Shown piece by piece: positions 29,300-38,696 of a DNA stretch of 64,000 nucleotides. Source of the stretch: Rhodobium orientis (GTDB taxonomy: Bacteria; Pseudomonadota; Alphaproteobacteria; Rhizobiales; Rhodobiaceae); NCBI RefSeq assembly GCF_003258835.1, contig NZ_NPEV01000001.1, forward strand, positions 248,001-312,000, read 5' to 3'. Within the stretch, counting starts at the first letter, position 1. The number at the start of each line of letters is the position of its first letter. The position numbers and the translations under genes are program-made. The notes below the pieces were generated by a model. It was not told the origin of the DNA and searched no databases. It saw only the letters and a program-made list of their open reading frames with translations.

Positions 29300-30162
29300 C
29301 CGGCCGGCTCAGCGAGGTCGACGAGAGGATCGGCAGCGTCCGGCAACTGAAGGCCGTGATCACCGCCATGCGCGGCATTGCGGCGGCACGGGCGCAGGAG
29401 GCCAAGGCCCATCTTGCCGGCATCCGCGCCTACGCGGAAACGGTCGGCGGTGCCATCGGCGAGGCTCTCGCATTGATGCCGGACGTCGACGGACGGATGG
29501 CGGGCGAAACGGCCGCTGGGCGGCGGCTGGTGATCGCGCTGTCGTCCGAACAGGGGTTCGTCGGCACCTTCAACGAACGGGTGCTGGATGCCGCCGGGCG
29601 GCATCTGAAGGGTGCGGGCGAGGCCGAGCTTTTTCTCGTCGGCGATCGCGGGCTGATGGCGGCGGCGGAGCGCGAACTCAACGTTGCCTGGTCGGCGCCG
29701 ATGGCCGCCCATGTGGAGGAGGCGCAGGGGCTTGCGAACCGGCTTGCCGATGCCGTCCTCAAGCGGCTGTCGGCGGGCGTCACCGCGGTGACGGTGGTCC
29801 ATGCCGTTCCCGCCGACGGGGGCGGCGCCTTTGCGCTTGTCGACCGCAGCCTGGTGCCGCTCGATTTCGAGCGGTTCCCGGTGGCAAGCCGGGCCATCCC
29901 GCCGCTCGTTACCCAGGACCCCGGCACGCTGATCGCGCAGCTTGCCGACGAATACCTTTTTGCCGAACTGTCAGAGGCGATCATGCTCTCCTTTGCCGCG
30001 GAGAACGAGGCGCGGATGCGGGCGATGATCGCCGCGCGCCACAATGTGGACGAGCGGCTCGACGACCTGACCGGCCTCTACCGGCGCCTGCGCCAGGACG
30101 AGATCACCGACGAGATCATCGAACTCGCCTCCGGTGCCGACGCGGGAGCCGGCTCCCGCTAG
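29296..30162 (+). CDS. atpG: N-type ATPase gamma subunit
   Basis: The 288-residue central stalk protein has an N-terminal helix ([30 protein letters not shown], in order) and a C-terminal helix with [23 protein letters not shown], which form the coiled shaft, and a central Rossmann-like domain ([21 protein letters not shown]). It is the last gene of the operon. A perfect GCGGGAGCC/GGCTCCCGC palindrome covers its last codons. Confidence 0.92.
   Translation: MTGRLSEVDERIGSVRQLKAVITAMRGIAAARAQEAKAHLAGIRAYAETVGGAIGEALALMPDVDGRMAGETAAGRRLVIALSSEQGFVGTFNERVLDAAGRHLKGAGEAELFLVGDRGLMAAAERELNVAWSAPMAAHVEEAQGLANRLADAVLKRLSAGVTAVTVVHAVPADGGGAFALVDRSLVPLDFERFPVASRAIPPLVTQDPGTLIAQLADEYLFAELSEAIMLSFAAENEARMRAMIAARHNVDERLDDLTGLYRRLRQDEITDEIIELASGADAGAGSR
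30142..30159 (+). terminator. Hairpin at the end of atpG
   Basis: GCGGGAGCC and GGCTCCCGC are directly adjacent, giving an 18-bp perfect palindrome just before the atpG stop. No T-run follows, so it may be a 3' stabilising hairpin rather than an intrinsic terminator. Confidence 0.35.
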
Positions 30163-30297
30163 GGGGCTGGTGCAGTGCGGCGAAAAATCACTCTTCAGGA
30201 AGGGCCGAATGGCGGCTGCCAGCGGCCGGCGCGGAAACGCCGGTTTTGTGTGCGGCGCGGCATGGGTATCACATTAGGACATGTATGCATAAGTAAA

Positions 30298-30317
30298 TGC
30301 TATTTGATATTATAGCA
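30298..30317. promoter_or_regulatory. Palindrome upstream of the Pcp-like gene
   Basis: TGCTATTTGATATTATAGCA has 6-bp perfect arms TGCTAT/ATAGCA around an AT-rich 8-bp centre, in a strikingly AT-rich patch of about 70 bp (30260-30330) in otherwise GC-rich DNA. It ends 55 bp before the GTG of the Pcp-like gene. A promoter with a regulator site is the simple reading; the LysR gene at 35138 is one candidate binder. Confidence 0.5.
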
Positions 30318-30372
30318 GGGCCGGCACACACTTTGAAAAAACAACAACACCATTCCAGCAGAAGGGTAGAAC

Positions 30373-31017
30373 GTGACGGCCGAACCGACGATTCTGGTGG
30401 CCGCCTACGGTGCGTGGGCGAAGGCTGAAAACAATCCCGCAACATTGGCCTTGAGGGCCGTCATGGCCCGCGACTGGGCCGGCATCAACCTCGTTCCGCT
30501 CGAGGTGCCGGTGCTGACCGACCGGCTCTTCGACACCATCGAGGCAGCGCTCGCCGAGCATAAGCCCGACGTCTGGCTCGGCATTGGCCTTGCCCCCGGC
30601 GCAACGACGATGCGGGCCGAAATGCTCGGCACCAACTGGCGCGATTTCGACGTGCCGGACGCCTCGGGCAACAGCCTCGCCGGCGTGCCGGTCATCGAGG
30701 GAGCGCCACCCGCCTACAACGCCACCATCCCGAACCGGCGGATCGTCGAGGCGATGCGGGACGCGGGCATTCCGGCGATCGTCTCTTATGCCGCCGGCAA
30801 TCACATGTGCAACCAGATGCTGTTCACGGTGAGCCACCTCGTCGCCGAGCGCGGTTTGCCCATGAAATGCGGCTTCCTGCACGTGCCGTTCACGCCGGAA
30901 CACGTGGCAAAGCAGGGCGACACGCACGATCCGGAGCCGTCTATGGCGCTTTCCATGATGGCGGACGCAGTCTCGATTGCGCTGGGCGAGATCATCGCGG
31001 ACTGGGATGCCGTGTGA
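30373..31017 (+). CDS. Pyroglutamyl-peptidase I-like protein (peptidase C15 family)
   Basis: The 214-residue protein matches the size and fold of pyrrolidone-carboxyl peptidase, which removes N-terminal pyroglutamate. The catalytic triad is visible: E83 in TTMRAEMLGTN, C146 in YAAGNHMCNQMLF and H170 in GFLHVPFTPE. The N-terminus ILVAAYGAW is less standard than the usual TGFxPF motif, so the specificity may have shifted. The start is GTG 30373. It heads a run with a PotABCD-like ABC importer, which suggests a pyroglutamyl or cyclic-amide compound as the imported substrate. This is inference. Confidence 0.82.
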   Translation: MTAEPTILVAAYGAWAKAENNPATLALRAVMARDWAGINLVPLEVPVLTDRLFDTIEAALAEHKPDVWLGIGLAPGATTMRAEMLGTNWRDFDVPDASGNSLAGVPVIEGAPPAYNATIPNRRIVEAMRDAGIPAIVSYAAGNHMCNQMLFTVSHLVAERGLPMKCGFLHVPFTPEHVAKQGDTHDPEPSMALSMMADAVSIALGEIIADWDAV

Positions 31018-31087
31018 TGCATGCCCTGATCGCCTTTGCCGCCACGCCGGCCCGCACCGTCGATCCACCCGATAAAGCGCCACGGCC

Positions 31088-32149
31088 ATGAGCGACCCCA
31101 TTCTCGAACTGCGCGGGCTCCACAAGCGCTTCGGGACTGCGGTTCCCGCGGACGACTTCTCCATGGACGTGGACCGGGGCGAGTTCTTCACCATGCTCGG
31201 CCCCAGCGGGTCCGGCAAATCGACCATCCTCAGGATGATCGCAGGGCTGGAATATCCCGACCGCGGCAGCATCGTCATCAACGGGCGGGACATGACCCGC
31301 GTGCCGCCCTGGGACCGCCATCTCGGCATGGTGTTCCAGAACTATGCCATCTTCCCGCACCTGAATGTCGGCGAGAATGTTGCCTACGGCCTGCGCAAGA
31401 CCGGCTCCTCGAAGGCCGACGCCAGGATCCGGGTGGAGGAACTGCTTTCCCTCGTCGGCCTTGAAGGCTTCGGGAAACGCAATATCGCCCAGCTTTCCGG
31501 CGGCGAGCAGCAGCGGGTGGCGATCGCCCGGGCGCTCGCCCCGAACCCGTCGATCCTGCTCCTCGACGAACCGCTGTCGGCGCTCGACGAAAAGATCCGG
31601 CGCGAGATGCAGGACGAGTTGCGCAACATCCACCAGCGCACCGGCACCACCTTCATCTACGTCACCCACGACCAGGAAGAGGCGCTGACGATGAGCGACC
31701 GGGTCGCGGTCCTCAATGCCGGGGCCTACGTGCAGTGCGACACGCCGAAGGAGATCTTCCGCTATCCGCGGACGCCCTTCGTCGCCCACTTCTTCCGCGG
31801 CTGCAACGTGTTGAAGGCCGAATACCACCGCCGCGACGGCAAGGTGGTCGTGTCTCTTGCCGGCGCCGAGGCGGTGGTCGATCCGCGCGGGCGGGACCTG
31901 TCCTCCGGGTGCCTTGCGATCCGCGGCGAGACCGTCCATTTCGGCCCGCCTGCCGCAGCCTCCAACATGGCGCTCAACGCCACCATCGAGGCGATCACCT
32001 ATCGCGGCCTCTACAGCAACTACCATTTGAAGCTTGCCGACGGCCAGACGCTGGAAGCGACGCTTTCCCAGCGCAGCTCGATGGCCGTCGGCGACACCGT
32101 CTACATCTCCATTCACGCCGACAATCTCGTCGTGCTTGAGCCGGATTGA
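31088..32149 (+). CDS. ABC transporter ATP-binding protein (PotA-like)
   Basis: The 353-residue ATPase has Walker A GPSGSGKST near residue 40, a Q-loop in VFQNYAIFPHLNV, signature LSGGEQQRVAIARAL, Walker B ILLLDEPLSALD and the switch histidine in YVTHDQEEAL. A C-terminal TOBE domain (about 280-350) is as in polyamine and spermidine/putrescine importers. It lies 70 bp behind the Pcp-like gene and ahead of the binding protein and two permeases. Confidence 0.92.
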   Translation: MSDPILELRGLHKRFGTAVPADDFSMDVDRGEFFTMLGPSGSGKSTILRMIAGLEYPDRGSIVINGRDMTRVPPWDRHLGMVFQNYAIFPHLNVGENVAYGLRKTGSSKADARIRVEELLSLVGLEGFGKRNIAQLSGGEQQRVAIARALAPNPSILLLDEPLSALDEKIRREMQDELRNIHQRTGTTFIYVTHDQEEALTMSDRVAVLNAGAYVQCDTPKEIFRYPRTPFVAHFFRGCNVLKAEYHRRDGKVVVSLAGAEAVVDPRGRDLSSGCLAIRGETVHFGPPAAASNMALNATIEAITYRGLYSNYHLKLADGQTLEATLSQRSSMAVGDTVYISIHADNLVVLEPD

Positions 32150-32220
32150 GGCCCAGAGACAATGGACCCGGTCCACCCCTTCCCGTGAACCCGTTCCTTC
32201 CAAGAGCCAGGGAGTTCATC

Positions 32221-33408
32221 ATGTCAGACTTCAAGCGTTTCACGCCGCATCTCAATCGGCGCTCGTTCCTCAAGACCACCGGCATGGCCGGCGCCGCCGC
32301 GCTCGCCGGCAGTTTTTCGCCGTTTTCCGCCCTTGCCGCGGACGGCACTGTGACCATCGCCGATATCGGCGTCGGCGACCCGGGCGGCGACTGGACGAAG
32401 TTCAAGGCCGCCACCGGCAAGGACGTCAATCTGGTCTCGATCGGCAATGCGCCGTCGGCCGTCGTCAACCAGTTGCTCGCCGGCGGCGGGCAGAAGACCT
32501 TCGATATCATCAACATCGTCGGCGGCATGCAGAAGCCGCTCGCCGAGGCGGACCTGATCGAGGTCATCGACACCTCCAAGATGCCGAACTTCGCCAAGAA
32601 CACCTATATCGACACCTATCTCGCCGAGGGCTCGCCGGGCTTCGACTTCATCGGCTATGACGGCACGCTCTATGGCGTGCCGACCGTGCTGCAGGCGGAT
32701 TCCTTCGGCTATCTGCCGGACAAGACCGGCGAGATCGACAGCTACGGCGCGTTCTTCGACCCGAAGTTCAAGGGGTTCGTTGCCCTTGAGGACAACTACA
32801 CGACGACCGGCCAGAAGACCGCGCTCTACCTGAAGGCCAACAAGCTGGTCGATATCGAGGATCCGGCCGACATGACGCCGGAGGAGCTGAAGAACGTCAT
32901 CGACTTCCTGATCGAGAAGAAGAAGGAAGGCCAGTTCCGGCTCATCTGGTCGGGCTTCGAGCAGGGCGTCAACCTGCTCACCAGCCAGGAAATCTACGTC
33001 ATGGACTGCTGGGAGCCGATGGTCTTCGTCGCCCGCGACAAGGGCGTCAACGTCGAATACGCCTCGCCGAAGGAAGGTTATCTGCTCTGGGCGATGGCCG
33101 CCTATCTGGTCAACAATCCGGATCGCAGCGACGAGGAGACGGCGGCGGCCTACGACCTCCTCAACTTCATGCTCGGCCCCTGGTACGGCGCCAAGATCAC
33201 CGGCATGCGCGGCTACATGACCAACCCGATGGCGGCGGAGTATGCGGCCGCCCATCCGGAGGAGTTCTCCAAGGAAGAGGCCGACAAGATCGCGGCCATC
33301 GACGCCCGGGTGAAGGACAAGTTCGCCTATGGCGGCACCTGGCAGAACCGCTGGCCGACCCATGTCGAGGCATACGAAGAGGAGTGGCAGCGCTTCAAGG
33401 CCGCATAG
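32221..33408 (+). CDS. ABC transporter substrate-binding protein (PotD-like), Tat-exported
   Basis: The 395-residue protein begins with a twin-arginine signal (LNRRSFLKTTGMAGAAALAG, cleavage near ALA-AD), so it is probably folded before export. The mature part has a type II binding-protein fold similar to PotD/PotF (TVTIADIGVGDPGGDW, YDGTLYGVPTVLQADSFGY). The start at ATG 32221 follows CCAGGGAG; the in-frame part before it is not signal-like. The ligand is unknown; polyamine-like or other small cationic or amide compounds are typical of this cluster. Confidence 0.88.
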   Translation: MSDFKRFTPHLNRRSFLKTTGMAGAAALAGSFSPFSALAADGTVTIADIGVGDPGGDWTKFKAATGKDVNLVSIGNAPSAVVNQLLAGGGQKTFDIINIVGGMQKPLAEADLIEVIDTSKMPNFAKNTYIDTYLAEGSPGFDFIGYDGTLYGVPTVLQADSFGYLPDKTGEIDSYGAFFDPKFKGFVALEDNYTTTGQKTALYLKANKLVDIEDPADMTPEELKNVIDFLIEKKKEGQFRLIWSGFEQGVNLLTSQEIYVMDCWEPMVFVARDKGVNVEYASPKEGYLLWAMAAYLVNNPDRSDEETAAAYDLLNFMLGPWYGAKITGMRGYMTNPMAAEYAAAHPEEFSKEEADKIAAIDARVKDKFAYGGTWQNRWPTHVEAYEEEWQRFKAA

Positions 33409-33469
33409 GCCGGGCTGCGTAACCTCCCGACCTTCAGCATGACGGCATGCCGACAGTGAGGACACCACG

Positions 33470-34345
33470 ATGAAAAGCATCCGTTTCGACGCTCTTCTTC
33501 GCGTCCTCGTGCTCGGCCTGCCGCTCCTTCTGGTGGCGATCCTGATCCTTGGCCCGCTGGGGATCATGGTCGCCGTCAGTTTCTGGAAGAAGACGGGATT
33601 TGCTATGGTCCCGGATGTCACCTGGCACGCCTATGCGACGTTCCTCTCCGGGGTTCGGATCGAGGTGTTCTGGCGCAGCCTCTGGGTGGCGGTCTCCTCC
33701 ACCGTGCTGATGCTGCTGATCGCCTATCCGCTCGCCTATATCGTCGCCAAGAAGGTGCGCCCGACGCTGGTCGGCGTGACGTTGTTTCTCTTTTCCGTGC
33801 CGTTCCTCGTCAACTTCATCATCCGCACCTTTTCCTGGTCGGACATCCTCGGCCGCAGCGGCTTCGTCAACAGCGCGCTGATGGGGCTCGGGCTCACCGA
33901 TGCGCCGCTCGACTGGCTGCTCTACAGCGATTTCGCCGTCTATCTGGGGCTGGTCACGGCCTATATGCCGTTCATGATCTTTCCGATCTGGCTGTCGCTT
34001 TCCGGCACCGACAAGCGCTACGAGCAGGCGAGCTGGGTGCTCGGCGAGGGACGGCTGATGACGTTCTGGCGGGTGACGCTGCCGCTGTCGCTGCCGGGCG
34101 TCTTTGCCGCCGCCATCTTCGGTTTCGTCGGCGCCTTCGGCGAATTCGCCGTCTCCGTCATCCTCGGCGGCACCGGCTACCAGCTTCTCGGCAATTCGAT
34201 CATCTCCTCGCTTAACGTCATCAACTATCCGCTGGCCTCGGCGATGTCGACATTTGCCGTTCTCGTCATGTTGATCCTTCTGGTGGCGTGGTTCTTCTTC
34301 TTCGATTTGCGCCTCTTCCTCGGCAAGATCATGGGGCGCCAATGA
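33470..34345 (+). CDS. ABC transporter permease (PotB-like)
   Basis: The 291-residue permease has six membrane helices, beginning LLRVLVLGLPLLLVAILILG, and the EAA-type cytoplasmic loop EQASWVLGEGRLMTFWRVTLPLSLPG near residue 185, where it meets the ATPase. It overlaps the next permease by 4 bp (ATGA). It pairs with that permease in a heterodimeric channel. Confidence 0.9.
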   Translation: MKSIRFDALLRVLVLGLPLLLVAILILGPLGIMVAVSFWKKTGFAMVPDVTWHAYATFLSGVRIEVFWRSLWVAVSSTVLMLLIAYPLAYIVAKKVRPTLVGVTLFLFSVPFLVNFIIRTFSWSDILGRSGFVNSALMGLGLTDAPLDWLLYSDFAVYLGLVTAYMPFMIFPIWLSLSGTDKRYEQASWVLGEGRLMTFWRVTLPLSLPGVFAAAIFGFVGAFGEFAVSVILGGTGYQLLGNSIISSLNVINYPLASAMSTFAVLVMLILLVAWFFFFDLRLFLGKIMGRQ

Positions 34346-35133
34346 CGGTTCCCGCCCCCACCTCCGCACAGCGCGCCGCCAACGGCCTCGTCTGGGGGTT
34401 CGTCGCCCTGGTGCTCGTCTTCCTCTATGCGCCGATGGTGCCGCCGGTGCTGCGGTCCTTCGCGGGCGCGTCGGTGGAGAATGGTGGCCTGTTCGCCAGC
34501 TACCGGGCGATTTTTGACGACCCGCTCCTCATCGGCGGCATCTGGAACACCGTCATGATCGGCGCCATCGTCGCCGTGGTCACGCCGGTGCTGGCGCTGG
34601 CGATCGCCCAGGCGCTGCGCGAATGGCAGAAGCCGCGGCTGATCCTCGGCCTCGTCCTGTTGCCGCTGTTCGTGCCCGGCGTCAGCATGGGCGTTGCCAT
34701 GGCCGTGTTCTTCAAGGTGCTCGGCGTCGAGCCGTCCTTGCTGACCATGAGCGTCGTGCAGATCCTCTGGGCGCTGCCATTCGCGACGCTGGTCATCATG
34801 ACGGTGATGGCGAGCTTCGATGAGACCTATCTGGAGGCCGCCTATGTGCTCGGCTCCAACCGGTTTGCCGCGTTCTGGAAGGTGGAATTGCCCTGCATCC
34901 GGCAGGGGCTGTTCGGGGCGGCGGCGTTCTCGCTGATCCTTTCCTTCAACGAGACCATCCGCACCTCGATCGTCCAGGGCGGCCGCAACACGGTGCAGAC
35001 CTATCTCTGGTCTCAATATCAACAAGTCGGGCTCAGCCCGGCGCTCTATGCGCTGATGACCTTGCTGATTGTCGCAACGCTCGCTCTTATGGCAGGGATC
35101 GTCGTCGTCACGAGGCGGCGCCAACTCCCATAG
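34342..35133 (+). CDS. ABC transporter permease (PotC-like)
   Basis: The 263-residue permease has six helices and the EAA loop LEAAYVLGSNRFAAFWKVELPCIRQG near residue 169. ATG 34342 overlaps the stop of the first permease; upstream in-frame bases belong to that gene. This completes an ATPase, binding protein, permease, permease set, followed at once by a LysR regulator. Confidence 0.9.
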   Translation: MTVPAPTSAQRAANGLVWGFVALVLVFLYAPMVPPVLRSFAGASVENGGLFASYRAIFDDPLLIGGIWNTVMIGAIVAVVTPVLALAIAQALREWQKPRLILGLVLLPLFVPGVSMGVAMAVFFKVLGVEPSLLTMSVVQILWALPFATLVIMTVMASFDETYLEAAYVLGSNRFAAFWKVELPCIRQGLFGAAAFSLILSFNETIRTSIVQGGRNTVQTYLWSQYQQVGLSPALYALMTLLIVATLALMAGIVVVTRRRQLP

Positions 35134-35137
35134 GGCC

Positions 35138-36025
35138 ATGCGCTACAGACAGATCGAAGCCTTCCGATATGTGATGGTGACCGGCACCACCACCGGCGCC
35201 GCCGACGCCATGGCGATCACCCAGCCCGCCGTCAGCCGCCTGATCGCGGACCTGGAGGCCGATCTCGGCTTTCGCCTGTTCAACCGGGTCAAGGGCCGGC
35301 TGGCGCCGACCACCGAGGCGCTGCGTTTCTACCAGGGCGTCGAGCAGTTCTATATGGGCCTCGACCATGTGGAGCGGGTGGCGGAACAGATCCGCACCCA
35401 GCGCCCGGCCGACCTCAAGGTCTGCGCGACGCCGGCGCTTGCCACCTACATCTTTCCCGAAGCGGTCAAGCGGTTCCGGGTCGACCACCCGGAAGTCAGC
35501 CTCGTGATCGAGGGGTTTTCCTCCTCGGAGATCGTCACAAGGCTGCAGACGCACCTGTCGCATCTGGCCGTGACGCTTGCCTTTCCGGAGGTGACCGGCA
35601 TCGTCCAGGAGCCGCTGATGGAGGCCTCCCATGTCTGCGCGGTGCATGAATCCCATCCGCTGGCCCGGAAGGACGTGGTCACGCCGGAGGATTTCATCGG
35701 CGAGGATGTCTTGAGGATTCTGCCGAGCGGCCTCGTCAACTGGAACCGGGTGGCAAAAATCCTGACGGATGCCGGCGTCGACTACGAGCGCGGCATCGGC
35801 ATCCAGAACTCCCACACCGGCTACGGCCTCGTCGCGGCGGGCCTTGCGATCGCGCTCATCGAGCCCTTCGCCGCGCCGACCTGGCTCAACAACGGCGTCG
35901 TCATCCGCCCGTTCGAGCCGAAGGTGACGTTCCAATACGTCATCGCCCACGCCCAGTCGCTGCAGGAAACGGACACCCAGCGGGCATTCGCGGAAATCGT
36001 CCGCGGGGTCTGCCGCGGGTTTTGA
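35138..36025 (+). CDS. LysR-family regulator at the end of the ABC operon
   Basis: This 295-residue regulator has an N-terminal winged helix (YRQIEAFRYVMVTGTTTGAADAMAITQPAVSRLIADLEADLGFRLFNR in order, about residues 3-50) and a LysR substrate domain. It starts at ATG 35138, 5 bp after the permease stop, so it is probably cotranscribed with the importer and may control it from the palindrome at 30298. It converges with eda, 5 bp apart. Confidence 0.88.
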   Translation: MRYRQIEAFRYVMVTGTTTGAADAMAITQPAVSRLIADLEADLGFRLFNRVKGRLAPTTEALRFYQGVEQFYMGLDHVERVAEQIRTQRPADLKVCATPALATYIFPEAVKRFRVDHPEVSLVIEGFSSSEIVTRLQTHLSHLAVTLAFPEVTGIVQEPLMEASHVCAVHESHPLARKDVVTPEDFIGEDVLRILPSGLVNWNRVAKILTDAGVDYERGIGIQNSHTGYGLVAAGLAIALIEPFAAPTWLNNGVVIRPFEPKVTFQYVIAHAQSLQETDTQRAFAEIVRGVCRGF

Positions 36026-36029
36026 GGGG

Positions 36030-36659
36030 TTATCCCGCCGCGGCGCGGGAAAAGGCGGCCTTGGCCTGGTCGGCGATAGTAGCCCAGTCCTTGTCGGCGA
36101 TCTGCTTTTTCGTGGCGAGCCAGGAGCCGCCGATGGCCGAGACGACCGGCAAGGACAGATAATCCATCATGTTGTCGAGGGTGATGCCGCCGGTGGGCGA
36201 GAATTTGAGGCCCTGGCTGGCATAGGGGCCGGCAAGCGCCTTGATCATCGCCGGGCCGCCGGCCTGGGCGGCGGGGAAGAATTTCAGCACCTTGCAGCCG
36301 AGTTCCAGCCCCTGCTCGATCTCCGAGGGGGTCATGACGCCCGGCATGAAGAGGCCGCCGGCGTCCTGGAAGTGTTTCACGACCTTCGGGTTGAGGCCCG
36401 GCGCGAAGCCGAAGCGGGCGCCGGCGCCGAGCGCCCGGTCGGCCTGTTCGCTCGTCAGCACCGTGCCGGCGCCGAGCATCATGTCCGGGAAGGCCTTGGC
36501 GATCCGGCCGATCGCCTCTTCGGCCGCGGCGGTCCGGAAGGTGACCTCGATGATGTCGATGCCGCCCTTCAGGAGCGCTTCGGCGAGGGGTTCGGCGTCG
36601 CCTGCGTCCTCGATGACGATGACCGGGATGATGCGCCGTTTCAAAAGCTCTTCGAGCAT
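36030..36659 (-). CDS. eda: 2-Dehydro-3-deoxy-phosphogluconate (KDPG) aldolase
   Basis: Eda splits KDPG into pyruvate and glyceraldehyde-3-phosphate, the last step of the hexuronate and Entner-Doudoroff routes. The 209-residue protein has the catalytic glutamate in IIEVTFRT, the Schiff-base lysine in KFFPA, and SPTGGI for phosphate binding. The ATG at 36659 has AAAGGACAAG upstream, and a hairpin sits just before that site. It forms an operon with kdgK and the kdu genes. Confidence 0.94.
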   Translation of the reverse strand: MLEELLKRRIIPVIVIEDAGDAEPLAEALLKGGIDIIEVTFRTAAAEEAIGRIAKAFPDMMLGAGTVLTSEQADRALGAGARFGFAPGLNPKVVKHFQDAGGLFMPGVMTPSEIEQGLELGCKVLKFFPAAQAGGPAMIKALAGPYASQGLKFSPTGGITLDNMMDYLSLPVVSAIGGSWLATKKQIADKDWATIADQAKAAFSRAAAG

Positions 36660-36673
36660 TTTCTTGTCCTTTG

Positions 36674-36691
36674 GCCACCGGGGCCGGTGGC
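36674..36691 (-). repeat. Hairpin between kdgK and eda
   Basis: GCCACCGG and CCGGTGGC are separated by two bases. The hairpin ends a few bases ahead of the eda ribosome site, so it may affect translation of eda or stabilise the downstream mRNA. Confidence 0.4.
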
Positions 36692-36763
36692 ACTGCGTTT
36701 ATCTGTTCGTTTTCAAGCGTGGTCCTGTTTGCATGCCGGTGCCCGTTTTCGGGCCCACGCTTC

Positions 36764-37873
36764 CTAGCGGTCGACGCGGGCGCCGCCGCCGCCGACCAGT
36801 TTTTCGACCTCCTTCAGCGAGGCCATGGTGGTGTCGCCCGGCGTCGTCATGGCGAGCGCGCCGTGGGCGGCGCCGTATTCAACCGCTTTCTGGGGGTCGC
36901 CGAAGGTCATCAGCCCGTAGATGAAGCCGGACGCAAAACTGTCGCCGCCGCCGACGCGGTCCATGATCTCAAGTTCGGGCCGGTGGGTGGACGTGTAGAA
37001 GGTGCCGTCCATCCAGCACATGGCGCCCCAGTCGTTGACGGTCGCGGTCTTGACGCCGCGCATCGTCGTCGCGGTCGCCTTGAAGTTCGGGTATTCGGCA
37101 ACGGCCTTTGCGATCATCCGGCCGAAGGCGCCGGTGTCGAGGTCGGTGAGGTTGTCATCTACACCTTCCACCTCAAAGCCGAGGCAGGCTGTAAAATCCT
37201 CCTCGTTGCCGATCATCACGTCGACATGGCGGGCGATCTCGCGGTTGATCTCGCGGCACTTGTCGATGCCGCCAAAGCCTTTCCAGAGCGACGGGCGGTA
37301 GTTGAGGTCGTAGGAGACGATGGTGCCGTGCTTTTCGGCCGCCTTTGCCGCCTCGATGACGACCGGGCCGGTGGTCTCCGACAGGGCGGCGAAGATGCCG
37401 CCGGTGTGGAACCAGCGCACGCCGAGGGTGCCGAAGAGGTGATCCCAGTCGACGTCGCCGGGCTTCAATTGCGAGGCGGCGGTGTTGCCGCGGTCGGAGC
37501 AGCCGACGGCGCCGCGGATGCCGAAGCCGCGTTCGGTGAAGTTGAGGCCGTTGCGCACCGACCGGCCGATGCCGTCATAGGGCACCCATTTGATGAGCGA
37601 GGTGTCGACGCCGCCCTGGAGGATGAAGTCCTCCATCAGCAGGCCCATTTCATTGTCGGCAAAGGCGGTGACGACGCCGGCGCGCATGCCGAAGCAGCGC
37701 CGGAGGCCGCGGGCGACGTTGTACTCGCCGCCGCCTTCCCAGGCGCGGAAGTGGCGCGCGGTGCGGATGCGGCCTTCGCCCGGATCGAGCCGGAGCATGA
37801 TCTCGCCGAGGGAGACGATGTCGTAGCGGCAGTCCTCTGCCGGGCGGATGCTGAGAGTGCTTTTTTCGGTCAT
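36764..37873 (-). CDS. kdgK: 2-Dehydro-3-deoxygluconokinase (PfkB family)
   Basis: KdgK phosphorylates KDG to KDPG. The 369-residue protein belongs to the PfkB sugar kinases, with the N-terminal substrate lid (YDIVSLGEIMLRLDPGEGRI) and GGEYNVARGLRRCFG near 65. The C-terminal PfkB signature DRVGGGDSFASGFIYG near 318 keeps the catalytic aspartate but has GGGD rather than GAGD. At about 60 residues longer than E. coli KdgK it belongs to the longer bacterial group. ATG 37873 is chosen because the kinase fold starts right after it; the longer frame overlaps kduD. It sits between eda and kduD, which supports the KDG substrate. Confidence 0.9.
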   Translation of the reverse strand: MTEKSTLSIRPAEDCRYDIVSLGEIMLRLDPGEGRIRTARHFRAWEGGGEYNVARGLRRCFGMRAGVVTAFADNEMGLLMEDFILQGGVDTSLIKWVPYDGIGRSVRNGLNFTERGFGIRGAVGCSDRGNTAASQLKPGDVDWDHLFGTLGVRWFHTGGIFAALSETTGPVVIEAAKAAEKHGTIVSYDLNYRPSLWKGFGGIDKCREINREIARHVDVMIGNEEDFTACLGFEVEGVDDNLTDLDTGAFGRMIAKAVAEYPNFKATATTMRGVKTATVNDWGAMCWMDGTFYTSTHRPELEIMDRVGGGDSFASGFIYGLMTFGDPQKAVEYGAAHGALAMTTPGDTTMASLKEVEKLVGGGGARVDR

Positions 37874-37893
37874 TTGTATTGTCTCGGGTTTTG

Positions 37894-38664
37894 TTATCGT
37901 CCCATCCAGCCGCCGTCGACGGTAAGGATGGCGCCGTTCATGTAGTCGGAAGCGCTTGAGGCGAGGAACACGACGGGGCCGGCAAAATCCTCCGGCTCGC
38001 CCCAGCGGCCGGCCGGGATGCGGCCAAGAATCGCCGCGGCGCGGTCGGGGTCGTCCTGCAGGGCCTGGGTGTTGTCGGTGCGGATGTAGCCGGGGGCGAT
38101 CGCGTTGACGTTGACGCCCTTGGCCGCCCATTCGTTGGCAAGAGCCATGGTGAGCTGGCCGATGGCACCCTTGCTGGCGGCGTAGCCGGGCACGTTGATG
38201 CCGCCCTGGAAGGTGAGCAGCGAGGCGGTGAAGATGATCTTGCCGGAGCCGCGCTCCACCATGCCCCGGCCAATCTCGCGCGACAGCACGAACTGGGCGT
38301 TGAGGTTGACCTCGATGACCTCGTCCCAGAGCTCATCGGGGTGCTCGGCCGCGGGCGCCCGGCGGATGGTGCCGGCGTTGTTGACGAGGATGTCGATGGC
38401 GCCGACGTCGCGCGTCACCTCGTCGGCGAAGGCTGCAAGCGCCTTGCGGTCGGAGAAGTCGCAGGAATAGGCGTGGAAATCGCGGCCGAGGGTGCGCACG
38501 GCCTCGCCGACGGCGCTGCCGTCCTTTTCCAGCGAGGCGCTGACGGCGACGATGTCGGCGCCGGCTTCGGCCAGGGCGACGGCCATCGCCTTGCCGATGC
38601 CGCGTTTGGCGCCGGTGACCAGCGCCGTCTTGCCGTCGAGGCGAAATCTGTCGAGGACGCTCAT
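37894..38664 (-). CDS. kduD: 2-Dehydro-3-deoxy-D-gluconate 5-dehydrogenase (SDR family)
   Basis: KduD reduces 5-keto-4-deoxyuronate-derived 2,5-diketo-3-deoxygluconate to KDG with NADH. The 256-residue short-chain dehydrogenase has the cofactor motif TGAKRGIGKA near residue 17, NNAG near 90, and the catalytic Ser, Tyr and Lys in FTASLLTFQGGINVPGYAASK in the usual order. It matches KduD in length and in the ending VDGGWMGR. ATG 38664 has AGGGAA upstream. It is next to kduI and kdgK, giving the unsaturated uronate route. Confidence 0.93.
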   Translation of the reverse strand: MSVLDRFRLDGKTALVTGAKRGIGKAMAVALAEAGADIVAVSASLEKDGSAVGEAVRTLGRDFHAYSCDFSDRKALAAFADEVTRDVGAIDILVNNAGTIRRAPAAEHPDELWDEVIEVNLNAQFVLSREIGRGMVERGSGKIIFTASLLTFQGGINVPGYAASKGAIGQLTMALANEWAAKGVNVNAIAPGYIRTDNTQALQDDPDRAAAILGRIPAGRWGEPEDFAGPVVFLASSASDYMNGAILTVDGGWMGR

Positions 38665-38696
38665 ATCCGGTTCCCTTTGATGGCGTTCGGGGAAGG

